Positions 1 to 4,811 of a stretch of DNA of 10,526 nt are shown one piece after another. The translations under genes and the position numbers were made by a program. This stretch comes from Thermoplasmata archaeon. Its GTDB lineage: Archaea; Thermoplasmatota; E2; DHVEG-1; B8-G13. A model generated the notes under the pieces. The model saw nothing but the letters and a program-made list of their open reading frames with translations. It made no database searches and was not told the origin of the DNA. Numbering within the stretch: position 1 is the first letter of the stretch; the number at the start of each line of letters is the position of its first letter. The DNA lies in the NCBI GenBank assembly GCA_021162485.1, contig JAGGYP010000004.1, positions 1-10,526 on the forward strand. Reading direction: 5' to 3'.

Positions 1-635
1 ATCCAATCAGCTATCTTCAACAAATGATATATATCCATTGGTTTAAGTTTTTTCTCAAGTTTATAAATGTTTTTTGTTATAGTATACTTAGCCTTATCTG
101 CCTGCCACTCCCTGTTATGTACCTCATATATAAATTTCTTTGTTTGCTCTCTCTCCCTCCTTATAAAACTAGTTTCCAATAGATCCTTGACATTTTCCAC
201 AGCTTTTTCCATAGCTTCTACAGTAGATACAACAAGGTTTACATGTTTTTTAAAATCATCTCTTAACTCCTTTGGAATCTTTGTACGCCTCATATCAAGC
301 ATTTCCACCAAGTTTTCTGCATGATCAAGTATTGCATCTTGCTCTCTTAATAACCATAAGAATTCCCCCTTGTCTACAGGCATGAAAATATTCTTTGGAA
401 GATGAGCTCTTATATTCCCTTTTATTAAATCTGCAGTATGCTCTAAATCAGATACTTTTTTTGCAAGTTTTGAGAAATTTTCATAGTCTCCATCTATATA
501 TTTTGTCAATCCTTCTCCTAAAAGCGAAATGCATTTTTTAACTATTTTCATATGCTCCAGGAGACCATCAAATGGAGACTTTCTCCTTAATGTATCTTTT
601 ATTGGCGCTCTGAAATGCTTAATTTCTTCCTTCAC
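1..635 (-). CDS. DUF47 / PhoU-like protein, partner of PiT phosphate transporter (3' end cut by window)
   Basis: About 211 residues are visible on the minus strand; the C-terminus lies beyond base 1. The protein is soluble and all-helical. It carries PhoU-type ExxxD metal-binding motifs: E65-HTA-D69 and D100-AIL-D104 in the first half, and an EWQAD motif in the second, ending in the family-typical ADW. This fits the DUF47 (PhoU_div, TIGR00153) family, usually 205-220 residues, so little is missing. These proteins accompany PiT transporters and are thought to regulate phosphate or metal-phosphate uptake at the membrane. The stop codon of the PiT gene lies 33 bases upstream on the same strand, so the two are very likely co-transcribed. 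Two in-frame GTG codons are possible starts (644 and 635). I chose 635 because a GAGGTGA Shine-Dalgarno lies five bases before it, whereas an in-frame TAA and a GGAG almost touching position 644 make that start less likely. Confidence 0.85.
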   Translation of the reverse strand, partial: MKEEIKHFRAPIKDTLRRKSPFDGLLEHMKIVKKCISLLGEGLTKYIDGDYENFSKLAKKVSDLEHTADLIKGNIRAHLPKNIFMPVDKGEFLWLLREQDAILDHAENLVEMLDMRRTKIPKELRDDFKKHVNLVVSTVEAMEKAVENVKDLLETSFIRREREQTKKFIYEVHNREWQADKAKYTITKNIYKLEKKLKPMDIYHLLKIADW

Positions 636-650
636 TTCCTTCACCTCTCC
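636..650 (-). promoter_or_regulatory. Shine-Dalgarno that fixes the DUF47 start
   Basis: On the minus strand GGAGAGGTGA precedes the GTG at 635. GAGGTGA is an exact match to the archaeal anti-Shine-Dalgarno complement, and its spacing to 635 is five bases. The alternative GTG at 644 lies inside this ribosome-binding site. Confidence 0.6.
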
Positions 651-668
651 TTAACACATATTCTTTTT

Positions 669-1895
669 CTACATTATTAATTTTAGCAGTAAGAATATCA
701 ATGCTGACGTGCCAGCTGCAACAGGCACAGTTAGCAACCAGGATATTATTATTTTTTTAATCACACCTAAGTCCACTGCAGCAAGACCTCTAGCGAGACC
801 TACACCAATAACAGCTCCAACCACGGTATGAGACGTGGATATAGGCATACCAAGTTTTGATGCTATAAGCACCGTAGTCGCTGCACCAAAATCCACGGAG
901 AAACCCCTTGTGTTTGTTAGTGTAGTTATTCTATAACCCAGGGTTCGCATGACTTTATGACCCCATGTCATACAACCTATTGTTATTCCAAGACCTCCTA
1001 GAGCAAGGAGCCAAATAGGTACTGGAGCAGTAGAACTAAACCCTTCCCCAGTTGCAAGTGGTATTATCCCAGCGACGGGACCAATAGCATTTGCTACATC
1101 ATTTGCACCATGGGAAAAAGCAACATAACAAGAAGTAACTATCTGCAACCTTCTAAATATTCGTTCTACTGTCTCATAATCCTCTGCAGATTTTGCTTTG
1201 ATATTACGAAGTAGAAATATGGAAATCAGAGCAATCACTATGCCAACGAAAATAGAAGCTATAATTGCTGTTAAATCGTTGGTTATACCAATTTTTTCTC
1301 CAAGATGGGTCTTCATCAATAAGGAAGACACTATCATAAACGCTGTTACGCCAATTATACCTGGTCCAACTATTTTTGCAGATTCTACAGGCTTAGATTT
1401 TTCGAAAATTAGTTTTACTATTATCTTGAAGACAAAAAATGCAAGAATACAACCAACTATTGGTGATAACACCCAACTAGATGCGACTTCTCCTAGTTTT
1501 ATCCAATTTATACTTGAGCTGCCACCTGCGATTAGGCCAAAGCCGACGAGTGCACCAACCACGGAATGAGTAGTAGAGATAGGCATTTCCTTCCAAGTGG
1601 ATAACGTGACCCATATCGCAGCTGCCAAAAGAGAAGCAATGAAACCTAGTAACAGGCTATGAAGATCAGGGATCATAGAAGGCTGAACAATATTCCCCTT
1701 TATTGTCTCGGTTACATGTGAACCAACAAATACTGCACCGACAAAATTCAATATACCAGCAATCAGAACAGCTTGTCTAAATGTTATAGCCTTAGCGCCA
1801 ACAGCAGTTGCCATCGAATTAGCAACATCATTAGAACCAATACTCCATGCCATGTAAAATGCAATAGCACTGGCTCCGCCAGTAATTAATAGCAA
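669..1895 (-). CDS. pit: PiT-family inorganic phosphate transporter
   Basis: An integral membrane protein of about 408 residues, normal for the PHO4/PiT family (PF01384), which takes up phosphate, often as a neutral metal-phosphate complex, driven by H+ or Na+. The inverted-repeat architecture is clear. The first half has SNDVAN (21-26) and PISTTHSVVGALVG (105-118). The second half has the signature GANDVANA (263-270) and PISTSHTVVGAVIG (351-364). A polar loop near residues 165-175 and a second one (230-250) separate groups of hydrophobic helices. The DUF47 gene follows after 33 bases. The start is uncertain. The given TTG at 1895 has no ribosome-binding site. The only good Shine-Dalgarno (GGAGG, 1927-1923) points to an in-frame non-ATG codon farther upstream (CTG at 1913 or ATT at 1919), adding 6-8 residues. 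No in-frame ATG or GTG exists there. It could be a sulfate or other anion permease of the same superfamily, but the motifs favour phosphate. Confidence 0.93.
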   Translation of the reverse strand: MLLITGGASAIAFYMAWSIGSNDVANSMATAVGAKAITFRQAVLIAGILNFVGAVFVGSHVTETIKGNIVQPSMIPDLHSLLLGFIASLLAAAIWVTLSTWKEMPISTTHSVVGALVGFGLIAGGSSSINWIKLGEVASSWVLSPIVGCILAFFVFKIIVKLIFEKSKPVESAKIVGPGIIGVTAFMIVSSLLMKTHLGEKIGITNDLTAIIASIFVGIVIALISIFLLRNIKAKSAEDYETVERIFRRLQIVTSCYVAFSHGANDVANAIGPVAGIIPLATGEGFSSTAPVPIWLLALGGLGITIGCMTWGHKVMRTLGYRITTLTNTRGFSVDFGAATTVLIASKLGMPISTSHTVVGAVIGVGLARGLAAVDLGVIKKIIISWLLTVPVAAGTSALIFLLLKLIM

Positions 1896-1922
1896 AGCAA
1901 AGCTATCTATCAGAGTAATTAG

Positions 1923-1927
1923 CCTCC
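1923..1927 (-). promoter_or_regulatory. Shine-Dalgarno upstream of PiT gene, pointing to a non-ATG start
   Basis: GGAGG on the minus strand lies 27 bases before the TTG at 1895, too far to serve it. It lies nine bases before an in-frame CTG (1913-1911) and three before an in-frame ATT (1919-1917). This suggests that the true PiT start is one of these unusual codons. Confidence 0.5.
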
Positions 1928-1934
1928 AATGTTG

Positions 1935-1965
1935 CGTAATACAGAATCGAATTTAAAATATTACG
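1935..1965. repeat. Inverted repeat CGTAATA-N17-TATTACG in PiT promoter
   Basis: Perfect 7-base arms at 1935-1941 and 1959-1965 flank a 17-base AT-rich spacer that contains a TATA-like TTTTAAAT on the minus strand (about 1952-1959). The half-site GTAATA resembles the GTAACA arm of the proposed NikR site at 2705-2734, with a spacer one base longer. It could be an operator for the PiT/DUF47 operon. In AT-rich DNA, chance is a real alternative. Confidence 0.35.
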
Positions 1966-1985
1966 AAAAAATTTAAGTTTTAAAC

Positions 1986-2016
1986 TCCTCAGAGAAAAAT
2001 AAGAAAGAGAGAATTT
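1986..2016 (-). terminator. T-rich terminator after small-membrane-protein operon
   Basis: Directly after the TAA at 2017 the minus strand reads through several pyrimidine/T runs (TTCTCTCTTTCTTATTTTTC). Oligo-T tracts without a hairpin are the usual archaeal intrinsic terminator. It separates this operon from the PiT promoter. Confidence 0.4.
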
Positions 2017-2310
2017 TTAATGAGTTTTTAACTTTAGTAGTTTACCTTTAGGATCCTGAATCAGCAGAACTATCTCCCAGATTATAAATGCGATTATCAC
2101 CAAGACTATGCCAAGCAGAGCTGCATCTCCTGTGGTTTCAAAAAATTCTCCACCCTCTGAGAGAAACCCTAGCAGATGATCGACAAATACCATTATTGTA
2201 GTGCCCCAGAGTATCAAGCTCAGAAAACCTAGTTTATACTTGCCATCATCCACTGCATACCATATAGCAGTTATAATTGCTGCTGCTAGAGATACTATCA
2301 CCAGCCACAC
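2017..2310 (-). CDS. Small three-helix membrane protein B, paralogue of its neighbour
   Basis: A 97-residue hydrophobic protein with three predicted membrane helices (about 2-19, 28-49, 62-84) and a short basic C-terminus. The second helix carries the acidic-His pair D44-H45, and the third carries a buried E79. It aligns without gaps to the upstream protein (2333-2686) over residues 24-45: K-x-K-L-G-x-L, LWG, then D/E-H at matching positions. It starts at GTG 2310, behind an AGGTGAT ribosome-binding site six bases away. It lies 22 bases after the stop of its paralogue, so the two form an operon. I do not know a named family or an experimental function. Charged and His residues inside helices, a divergent nikR and a NikR-type operator before the operon suggest metal transport or sensing, which is inference. 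Confidence 0.8.
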   Translation of the reverse strand: MWLVIVSLAAAIITAIWYAVDDGKYKLGFLSLILWGTTIMVFVDHLLGFLSEGGEFFETTGDAALLGIVLVIIAFIIWEIVLLIQDPKGKLLKLKTH

Positions 2311-2332
2311 CTTTTTATCACCTTCACTCCAA

Positions 2333-2686
2333 TTAAGCCTTTGAAATTTTTCTCTTTTTCATTGCCATTTTCTCTGGCAGTATTGTGGCCAGTGCAACCA
2401 AAACGATCCATGTTAAAGTTATAACTATAGCCATTGCAGTACCAATTGTTGCCATCTCATGAAGCATTGGAGCAACATCCGCTGGGTTTCTCATTGCAGT
2501 CAAGAAAGGCGGCCAAAGAACAATTTCTCCATGCCAGATATGTTCAACCGCTAGTAATATGACCCCACCCCAGAGCAATGTGTTTAACCAGCCAAGCTTC
2601 CACTTCTCCGCTTTTTCCTTACCCACTGCTTTTTGTATAACAGTTGTCACAACTGCCTCAGCTCCTGGTACAAGAAAACATGCCAT
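2333..2686 (-). CDS. Small three-helix membrane protein A, first gene of putative NikR-controlled operon
   Basis: A 117-residue membrane protein that begins with Met-Ala-Cys-Phe-Leu-Val-Pro. I recall this N-terminus from conserved hypothetical proteins of anaerobic archaea and bacteria, but cannot name a function. Helices are at about 2-20 (containing C3 and E10), 33-55 and 78-103, followed by a Lys/Arg-rich tail. The second helix holds E48-H49 and H52, possible metal ligands. Residues 28-49 match residues 24-45 of the downstream 97-residue protein, showing a duplicated gene pair. The ATG at 2686 is certain: GGAGGTGA, an exact Shine-Dalgarno, sits six bases before it. The promoter region contains a TATA element near 2751-2761 and an inverted repeat of NikR-operator geometry between TATA and ribosome-binding site. 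It is divergent from nikR. Likely role: a membrane component for nickel or another transition metal, unproven. Confidence 0.85.
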   Translation of the reverse strand: MACFLVPGAEAVVTTVIQKAVGKEKAEKWKLGWLNTLLWGGVILLAVEHIWHGEIVLWPPFLTAMRNPADVAPMLHEMATIGTAMAIVITLTWIVLVALATILPEKMAMKKRKISKA

Positions 2687-2692
2687 TAATTT

Positions 2693-2700
2693 TCACCTCC
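2693..2700 (-). promoter_or_regulatory. Exact Shine-Dalgarno GGAGGTGA
   Basis: A full-length match to the complement of the archaeal 16S rRNA 3' end lies six bases before the ATG at 2686. It shows that the transcript of the small-membrane-protein operon has a leader and is probably translated strongly. Confidence 0.85.
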
Positions 2701-2704
2701 TTTC

Positions 2705-2734
2705 AGTAACACTTTTCAAAATTTTTGTGTTACT
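2705..2734. promoter_or_regulatory. Putative NikR operator, AGTAACAC-N14-GTGTTACT
   Basis: A perfect 8-base inverted repeat: arms at 2705-2712 and 2727-2734 with a 14-base A/T-rich spacer. Read with 6-base arms it is GTAACA-N16-TGTTAC, the same 6-N16-6 geometry and the same outer GTA/TAC as the E. coli NikR operator GTATGA-N16-TCATAC. It lies in the 125-base gap between nikR and the small-membrane-protein operon. It sits between that operon's TATA element and ribosome-binding site, where a bound NikR would block transcription. It is about 70 bases upstream of the expected nikR transcription start, so repression of nikR itself is less likely. Confidence 0.75.
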
Positions 2735-2750
2735 ACATTGGTAAGATGGT

Positions 2751-2761
2751 TAAAATATTTT
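2751..2761 (-). promoter_or_regulatory. TATA element for small-membrane-protein operon
   Basis: The minus strand reads AAAATATTTTA here. Transcription would start about 25 bases downstream, near 2731, inside the proposed NikR operator. The placement fits a repressor-controlled promoter. Confidence 0.45.
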
Positions 2762-2774
2762 CTATTTTAACAAA

Positions 2775-2785
2775 CCTTTTAAAAG
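2775..2785 (+). promoter_or_regulatory. TATA element for nikR
   Basis: CCTTTTAAAAG is centred about 32 bases before the nikR ATG at 2812. This predicts a transcript starting within a few bases of the start codon. No Shine-Dalgarno is visible, in keeping with a leaderless mRNA. Confidence 0.5.
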
Positions 2786-2811
2786 TTTACAATATCTTGC
2801 TTTTACAAAAC

Positions 2812-3222
2812 ATGAGAAAAATTAAAAGATTTGGTGTTTCCATAGAAACTGATCTACTGAAAAAATTTGATAAAACCATACATAAAAAAGGCTATTCAAC
2901 AAGATCAGAAGCCATTAGAGATCTCATAAGGGAGAATCTGATAGAAGAGGAATGGAAAGACAAGGAAAATGAAGTTGCAGGAACAATAACGATAATATTT
3001 GATCACAATGTTGGAGATATACCAAACAAATTACTAGATATTCAACATAAACACCATAGAAACATAGTTTCTACAACACATGTTCACATAGATGAGGAAA
3101 ATTGTTTAGAAGTCCTGGTTGTAGAGGGAAAACCATCTGAGATAATAAAACTAGCAGATAAGTTGAAATCTATGAAAGGTGTGAAACAAGGAAAACTAGT
3201 GATGTCAAGCAAAAAGATATAA
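2812..3222 (+). CDS. nikR: NikR, nickel-responsive ribbon-helix-helix transcription regulator
   Basis: 136 residues, matching the usual NikR length (E. coli 133). The N-terminal ribbon-helix-helix DNA-binding domain covers residues 1-45, with the beta strand KRFGVSIE and the typical GYSTRSEAIRDLIR (27-40). The C-terminal ACT-like tetramerisation and metal domain covers about 54-134. All four square-planar nickel ligands are present: H79, H90, H92 and C98 (equivalent to E. coli H76, H87, H89, C95), in the motif THVHIDEENC. This supports true nickel sensing rather than a degenerate homologue. I chose the ATG at 2812 because it gives the standard RHH start and has a TATA box at leaderless distance. 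An in-frame extension to 2725 would add 29 unrelated residues and run through the operator. The gene is divergent from two small membrane proteins behind a NikR-like operator. No nikABCDE or NiCoT gene is in the window. Confidence 0.95.
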   Translation: MRKIKRFGVSIETDLLKKFDKTIHKKGYSTRSEAIRDLIRENLIEEEWKDKENEVAGTITIIFDHNVGDIPNKLLDIQHKHHRNIVSTTHVHIDEENCLEVLVVEGKPSEIIKLADKLKSMKGVKQGKLVMSSKKI

Positions 3223-3226
3223 AAAG
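3216..3226 (+). promoter_or_regulatory. TATA element overlapping nikR stop
   Basis: AGATATAAAAA spans the nikR stop codon and is centred about 30 bases before the ATG at 3252. It predicts a leaderless transcript for the next gene, independent of nikR, although read-through from nikR is also possible. Confidence 0.5.
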
Positions 3227-3251
3227 TTAACCTCTCTCATAATCTTGGATA

Positions 3252-3917
3252 ATGAATAAAAAATTTGAATGCCTACGTTGTGCTTTATGTTGTAAAAACA
3301 CAAATTTTTCTAATGTAAACCTAAATCAAGAAATAATAGGAGAGAAACTAGCTAAAAAAGGCCTATATCTAGGAGCAAAAAACAGTGAGATAGGTATTCT
3401 ACTTTTTAATGATGAGTTTAAAAAACTTAGAAGATTTGCAGATGAAAATGGTATAAAATTTCATCCAGTGCCCTTGTTTTTTGTAATAGATAAGTTAAGT
3501 GAAAATGCATTTATTTTTTGTTGGACATTAGGACATAAAGTTTGTCCCTTTCTTGAAAAAAATGATGATCATATTTGCCTAGTTGAAGATTTTAAACCTC
3601 TTGTTTGTAAGGCTTTTCCTATAATAAAAAATGTCAGGGGTACCAAAATTAGATACCTACCTTCAGGAAAATGTCCAGGTGTTTTAAAAGTAGAGAATCA
3701 AGAAATAGATTTTACATCTTTTTATGAGAACGAACTTGAAGCAGCTAAGACAGTGGATAAAAAAATGCAAGAAATTTTCAGCCGTTTTTCTAGATTAAAA
3801 GATAAAAAACTGATTGAGCCAGTATCTCATATAAAACCAAATAATGCAATTAGATTTTTGAAAGATTGCATAGTTTCTAAAAAAATATGTTTTATTGAAG
3901 AAATAAATATCTCCTAG
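3252..3917 (+). CDS. YkgJ-type CxxCxxCC metal-cluster protein
   Basis: 221 residues, soluble, Cys- and Lys-rich. The N-terminal C7-x2-C10-x2-C13-C14 motif, C98 in a CPFL context, C109, C119 in PLVCKAFP and C141 in GKCPG together define the zinc/iron-chelating CxxCxxCC family (PF03692, YkgJ-like). Members bind a metal ion or Fe-S cluster through these cysteines; no general biochemical role is established. The C-terminal part (about 150-221) is helical and not conserved as far as I can tell. It starts 29 bases after nikR on the same strand. It has no Shine-Dalgarno but has its own TATA element, so it is probably leaderless. It ends two bases from the stop of the convergent carbonic-anhydrase-like gene. 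Its position next to nikR may be a functional hint, since both handle metal, or accidental. Confidence 0.85.
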   Translation: MNKKFECLRCALCCKNTNFSNVNLNQEIIGEKLAKKGLYLGAKNSEIGILLFNDEFKKLRRFADENGIKFHPVPLFFVIDKLSENAFIFCWTLGHKVCPFLEKNDDHICLVEDFKPLVCKAFPIIKNVRGTKIRYLPSGKCPGVLKVENQEIDFTSFYENELEAAKTVDKKMQEIFSRFSRLKDKKLIEPVSHIKPNNAIRFLKDCIVSKKICFIEEINIS

Positions 3918-3919
3918 AA

Positions 3920-4411
3920 TTATTTCTTGTAATGTTTTGCTATGTTTACGTACTCCTCTGCATTTTTTCTTGCCATCTCTCTAAATTTTTCACTATTTTT
4001 TATAACCTTACCAGGGATTCCTATAACCAAGCTATTTTCAGGTATCTTCGTATTTTCTGTAACCAGGGCATTTGCACCTATTATCGATCCTCTTCCTATC
4101 TTGGCACCATTGAGAATGGTGGCATGCATTCCTATTATACATTCATCTTCAATTTCTGCCCCATGCACTATTGCACCATGTCCAAGGGTGACATATTTTC
4201 CAATAGTGACAATATGCTCTTTGTCAGTATGTATAACACAGCAATCTTGGATGTTTGATTTTTCTCCAATTTTTATCGTATTTTCATCTCCACGGATAAC
4301 AGCATTGGGCCATATGCTACAATCTTTTTCTAAAGTCACATCTCCTATGATAACAGCAGATGGTGCAATGTAACAAGATGGATGTATATTTGGAGTAGCA
4401 AATTGTTTCAT
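3920..4411 (-). CDS. Gamma-class carbonic anhydrase-like hexapeptide-repeat protein
   Basis: 163 residues. It has a left-handed beta-helix of hexapeptide repeats (about 12-135: runs such as IGDVTL, IGEKSN, IGKYVT, IGRGSI) followed by a C-terminal helix (136-160). Active-site residues of gamma carbonic anhydrases are present: R40 and D42 (RGDE), N53 and Q55 (NIQD), and the zinc ligands H61, H78 and H83. The H78/H83 spacing of five matches Cam H117/H122. The long acidic loop of Methanosarcina Cam with the proton-shuttle Glu84 is missing, as in the CamH/YrdA subgroup. Hydration of CO2 is plausible, but many proteins of this subgroup have low or unknown activity. The trimer is the usual assembly. 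The ATG at 4411 has no Shine-Dalgarno; an AT-rich TATA-like element at 4435-4446 suggests a leaderless transcript. The gene lies downstream of three tRNA genes on the same strand. Confidence 0.88.
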   Translation of the reverse strand: MKQFATPNIHPSCYIAPSAVIIGDVTLEKDCSIWPNAVIRGDENTIKIGEKSNIQDCCVIHTDKEHIVTIGKYVTLGHGAIVHGAEIEDECIIGMHATILNGAKIGRGSIIGANALVTENTKIPENSLVIGIPGKVIKNSEKFREMARKNAEEYVNIAKHYKK

Positions 4412-4434
4412 AGAGATAGGATAACTGGCGAGGG

Positions 4435-4446
4435 TTTAATAAAATT
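4435..4446 (-). promoter_or_regulatory. TATA-like element for carbonic anhydrase-like gene
   Basis: The minus strand reads AAATTTTATTAA, centred about 29 bases upstream of the ATG at 4411. A transcript from here would begin almost at the start codon. Confidence 0.4.
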
Positions 4447-4483
4447 TTATTATCCATTTTTGAGAATGGTAAAGTCAAAAGGA

Positions 4484-4558
4484 TGCTCCCGCCGGGATTT
4501 GAACCCGGGTCTTCGGCTCGAAAGGCCGGAATGATTGGCCGGACTACACCACGGGAGC
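4484..4558 (-). tRNA. tRNA-Glu (anticodon TTC)
   Basis: A 75-base cloverleaf. Acceptor stem GCTCCCG/CGGGAGC, discriminator A, T arm CCGGG-TTCAAAT-CCCGG, anticodon loop CTTTCGA with TTC at 4522-4520. The D arm GGTGTAGTCCGGCCAATCAT is typical of archaeal Glu tRNA. The anticodon stem has four good pairs, but the top pair is C27-A43, a mismatch. No CCA is encoded (TCC follows the discriminator). It is the last of three tandem tRNA genes. A TCCTTTTGAC stretch right after the 3' end may end transcription. Confidence 0.96.
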
Positions 4559-4601
4559 AAACTTCAATCCTGAAATAATTACTCATTAAAGAGTTTTTTG
4601 A

Positions 4602-4674
4602 TAGCCCCGCCAGGATTCGAACCTGGGTCGTGAGGTCCAGAGCCTCACATGATTGACCACTACACCACGGGGCT
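4602..4674 (-). tRNA. tRNA-Gln (anticodon CTG)
   Basis: A 73-base cloverleaf. Acceptor AGCCCCG/CGGGGCT with the A1-U72 pair that distinguishes archaeal tRNA-Gln from tRNA-Glu, T arm CCAGG-TTCGAAT-CCTGG, anticodon stem TGAGG/CCTCA around loop CTCTGGA with CTG at 4640-4638. The discriminator is A and no CCA is encoded. In archaea this tRNA is first charged with Glu and then amidated by GatDE. It lies 22 bases after tRNA-Val and 43 before tRNA-Glu. Confidence 0.96.
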
Positions 4675-4696
4675 AACTATTTTTTAATAATAAATA

Positions 4697-4769
4697 TGGG
4701 CCAGCCCGGATTTGAACCGGGGACCTCCGCGTTGTAAGCGCGACGTCATAACCCCTAGACCACTGGCCC
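4697..4769 (-). tRNA. tRNA-Val (anticodon TAC)
   Basis: A 73-base cloverleaf. Acceptor GGGCCAG/CTGGCCC, T arm CCCGG-TTCAAAT-CCGGG, anticodon stem TCGCG/CGCGG (U27-G43 wobble) around loop CTTACAA with TAC at 4736-4734. The discriminator is A and no CCA is encoded. It is the first gene of the tRNA trio and follows a TATA element at about 4801-4810. Confidence 0.96.
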
Positions 4770-4800
4770 TACAGTTTTGTAAGGGGAAATACAAACGCAT

Positions 4801-4811
4801 TTTAATAAGTT
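4801..4811 (-). promoter_or_regulatory. TATA element for tRNA operon
   Basis: The minus strand reads ACTTATTAAA, centred about 36 bases before the 5' end of tRNA-Val. This leaves a leader of roughly 10 bases to be removed by RNase P. It abuts the stop codon of the MFS gene (4813-4811), so the promoter is packed into the 41-base gap between the two genes. Confidence 0.5.

Noticed and set aside
2725..2811. Possible 29-residue N-terminal extension of NikR from a TTG at 2725
   Set aside because: It runs through the operator and TATA element, has no ribosome-binding site, and lies before the standard ribbon-helix-helix start; the ATG at 2812 gives the usual family length.
3932..4373. Two overlapping plus-strand open frames of 108 and 143 codons
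   Set aside because: They are antisense to the hexapeptide-repeat gene, whose repeats and active-site residues clearly mark the minus strand as coding.
4317..4586. 89-codon minus-strand open frame
   Set aside because: It runs through the tRNA-Glu gene and into the carbonic-anhydrase-like gene in another frame; no protein-like pattern.
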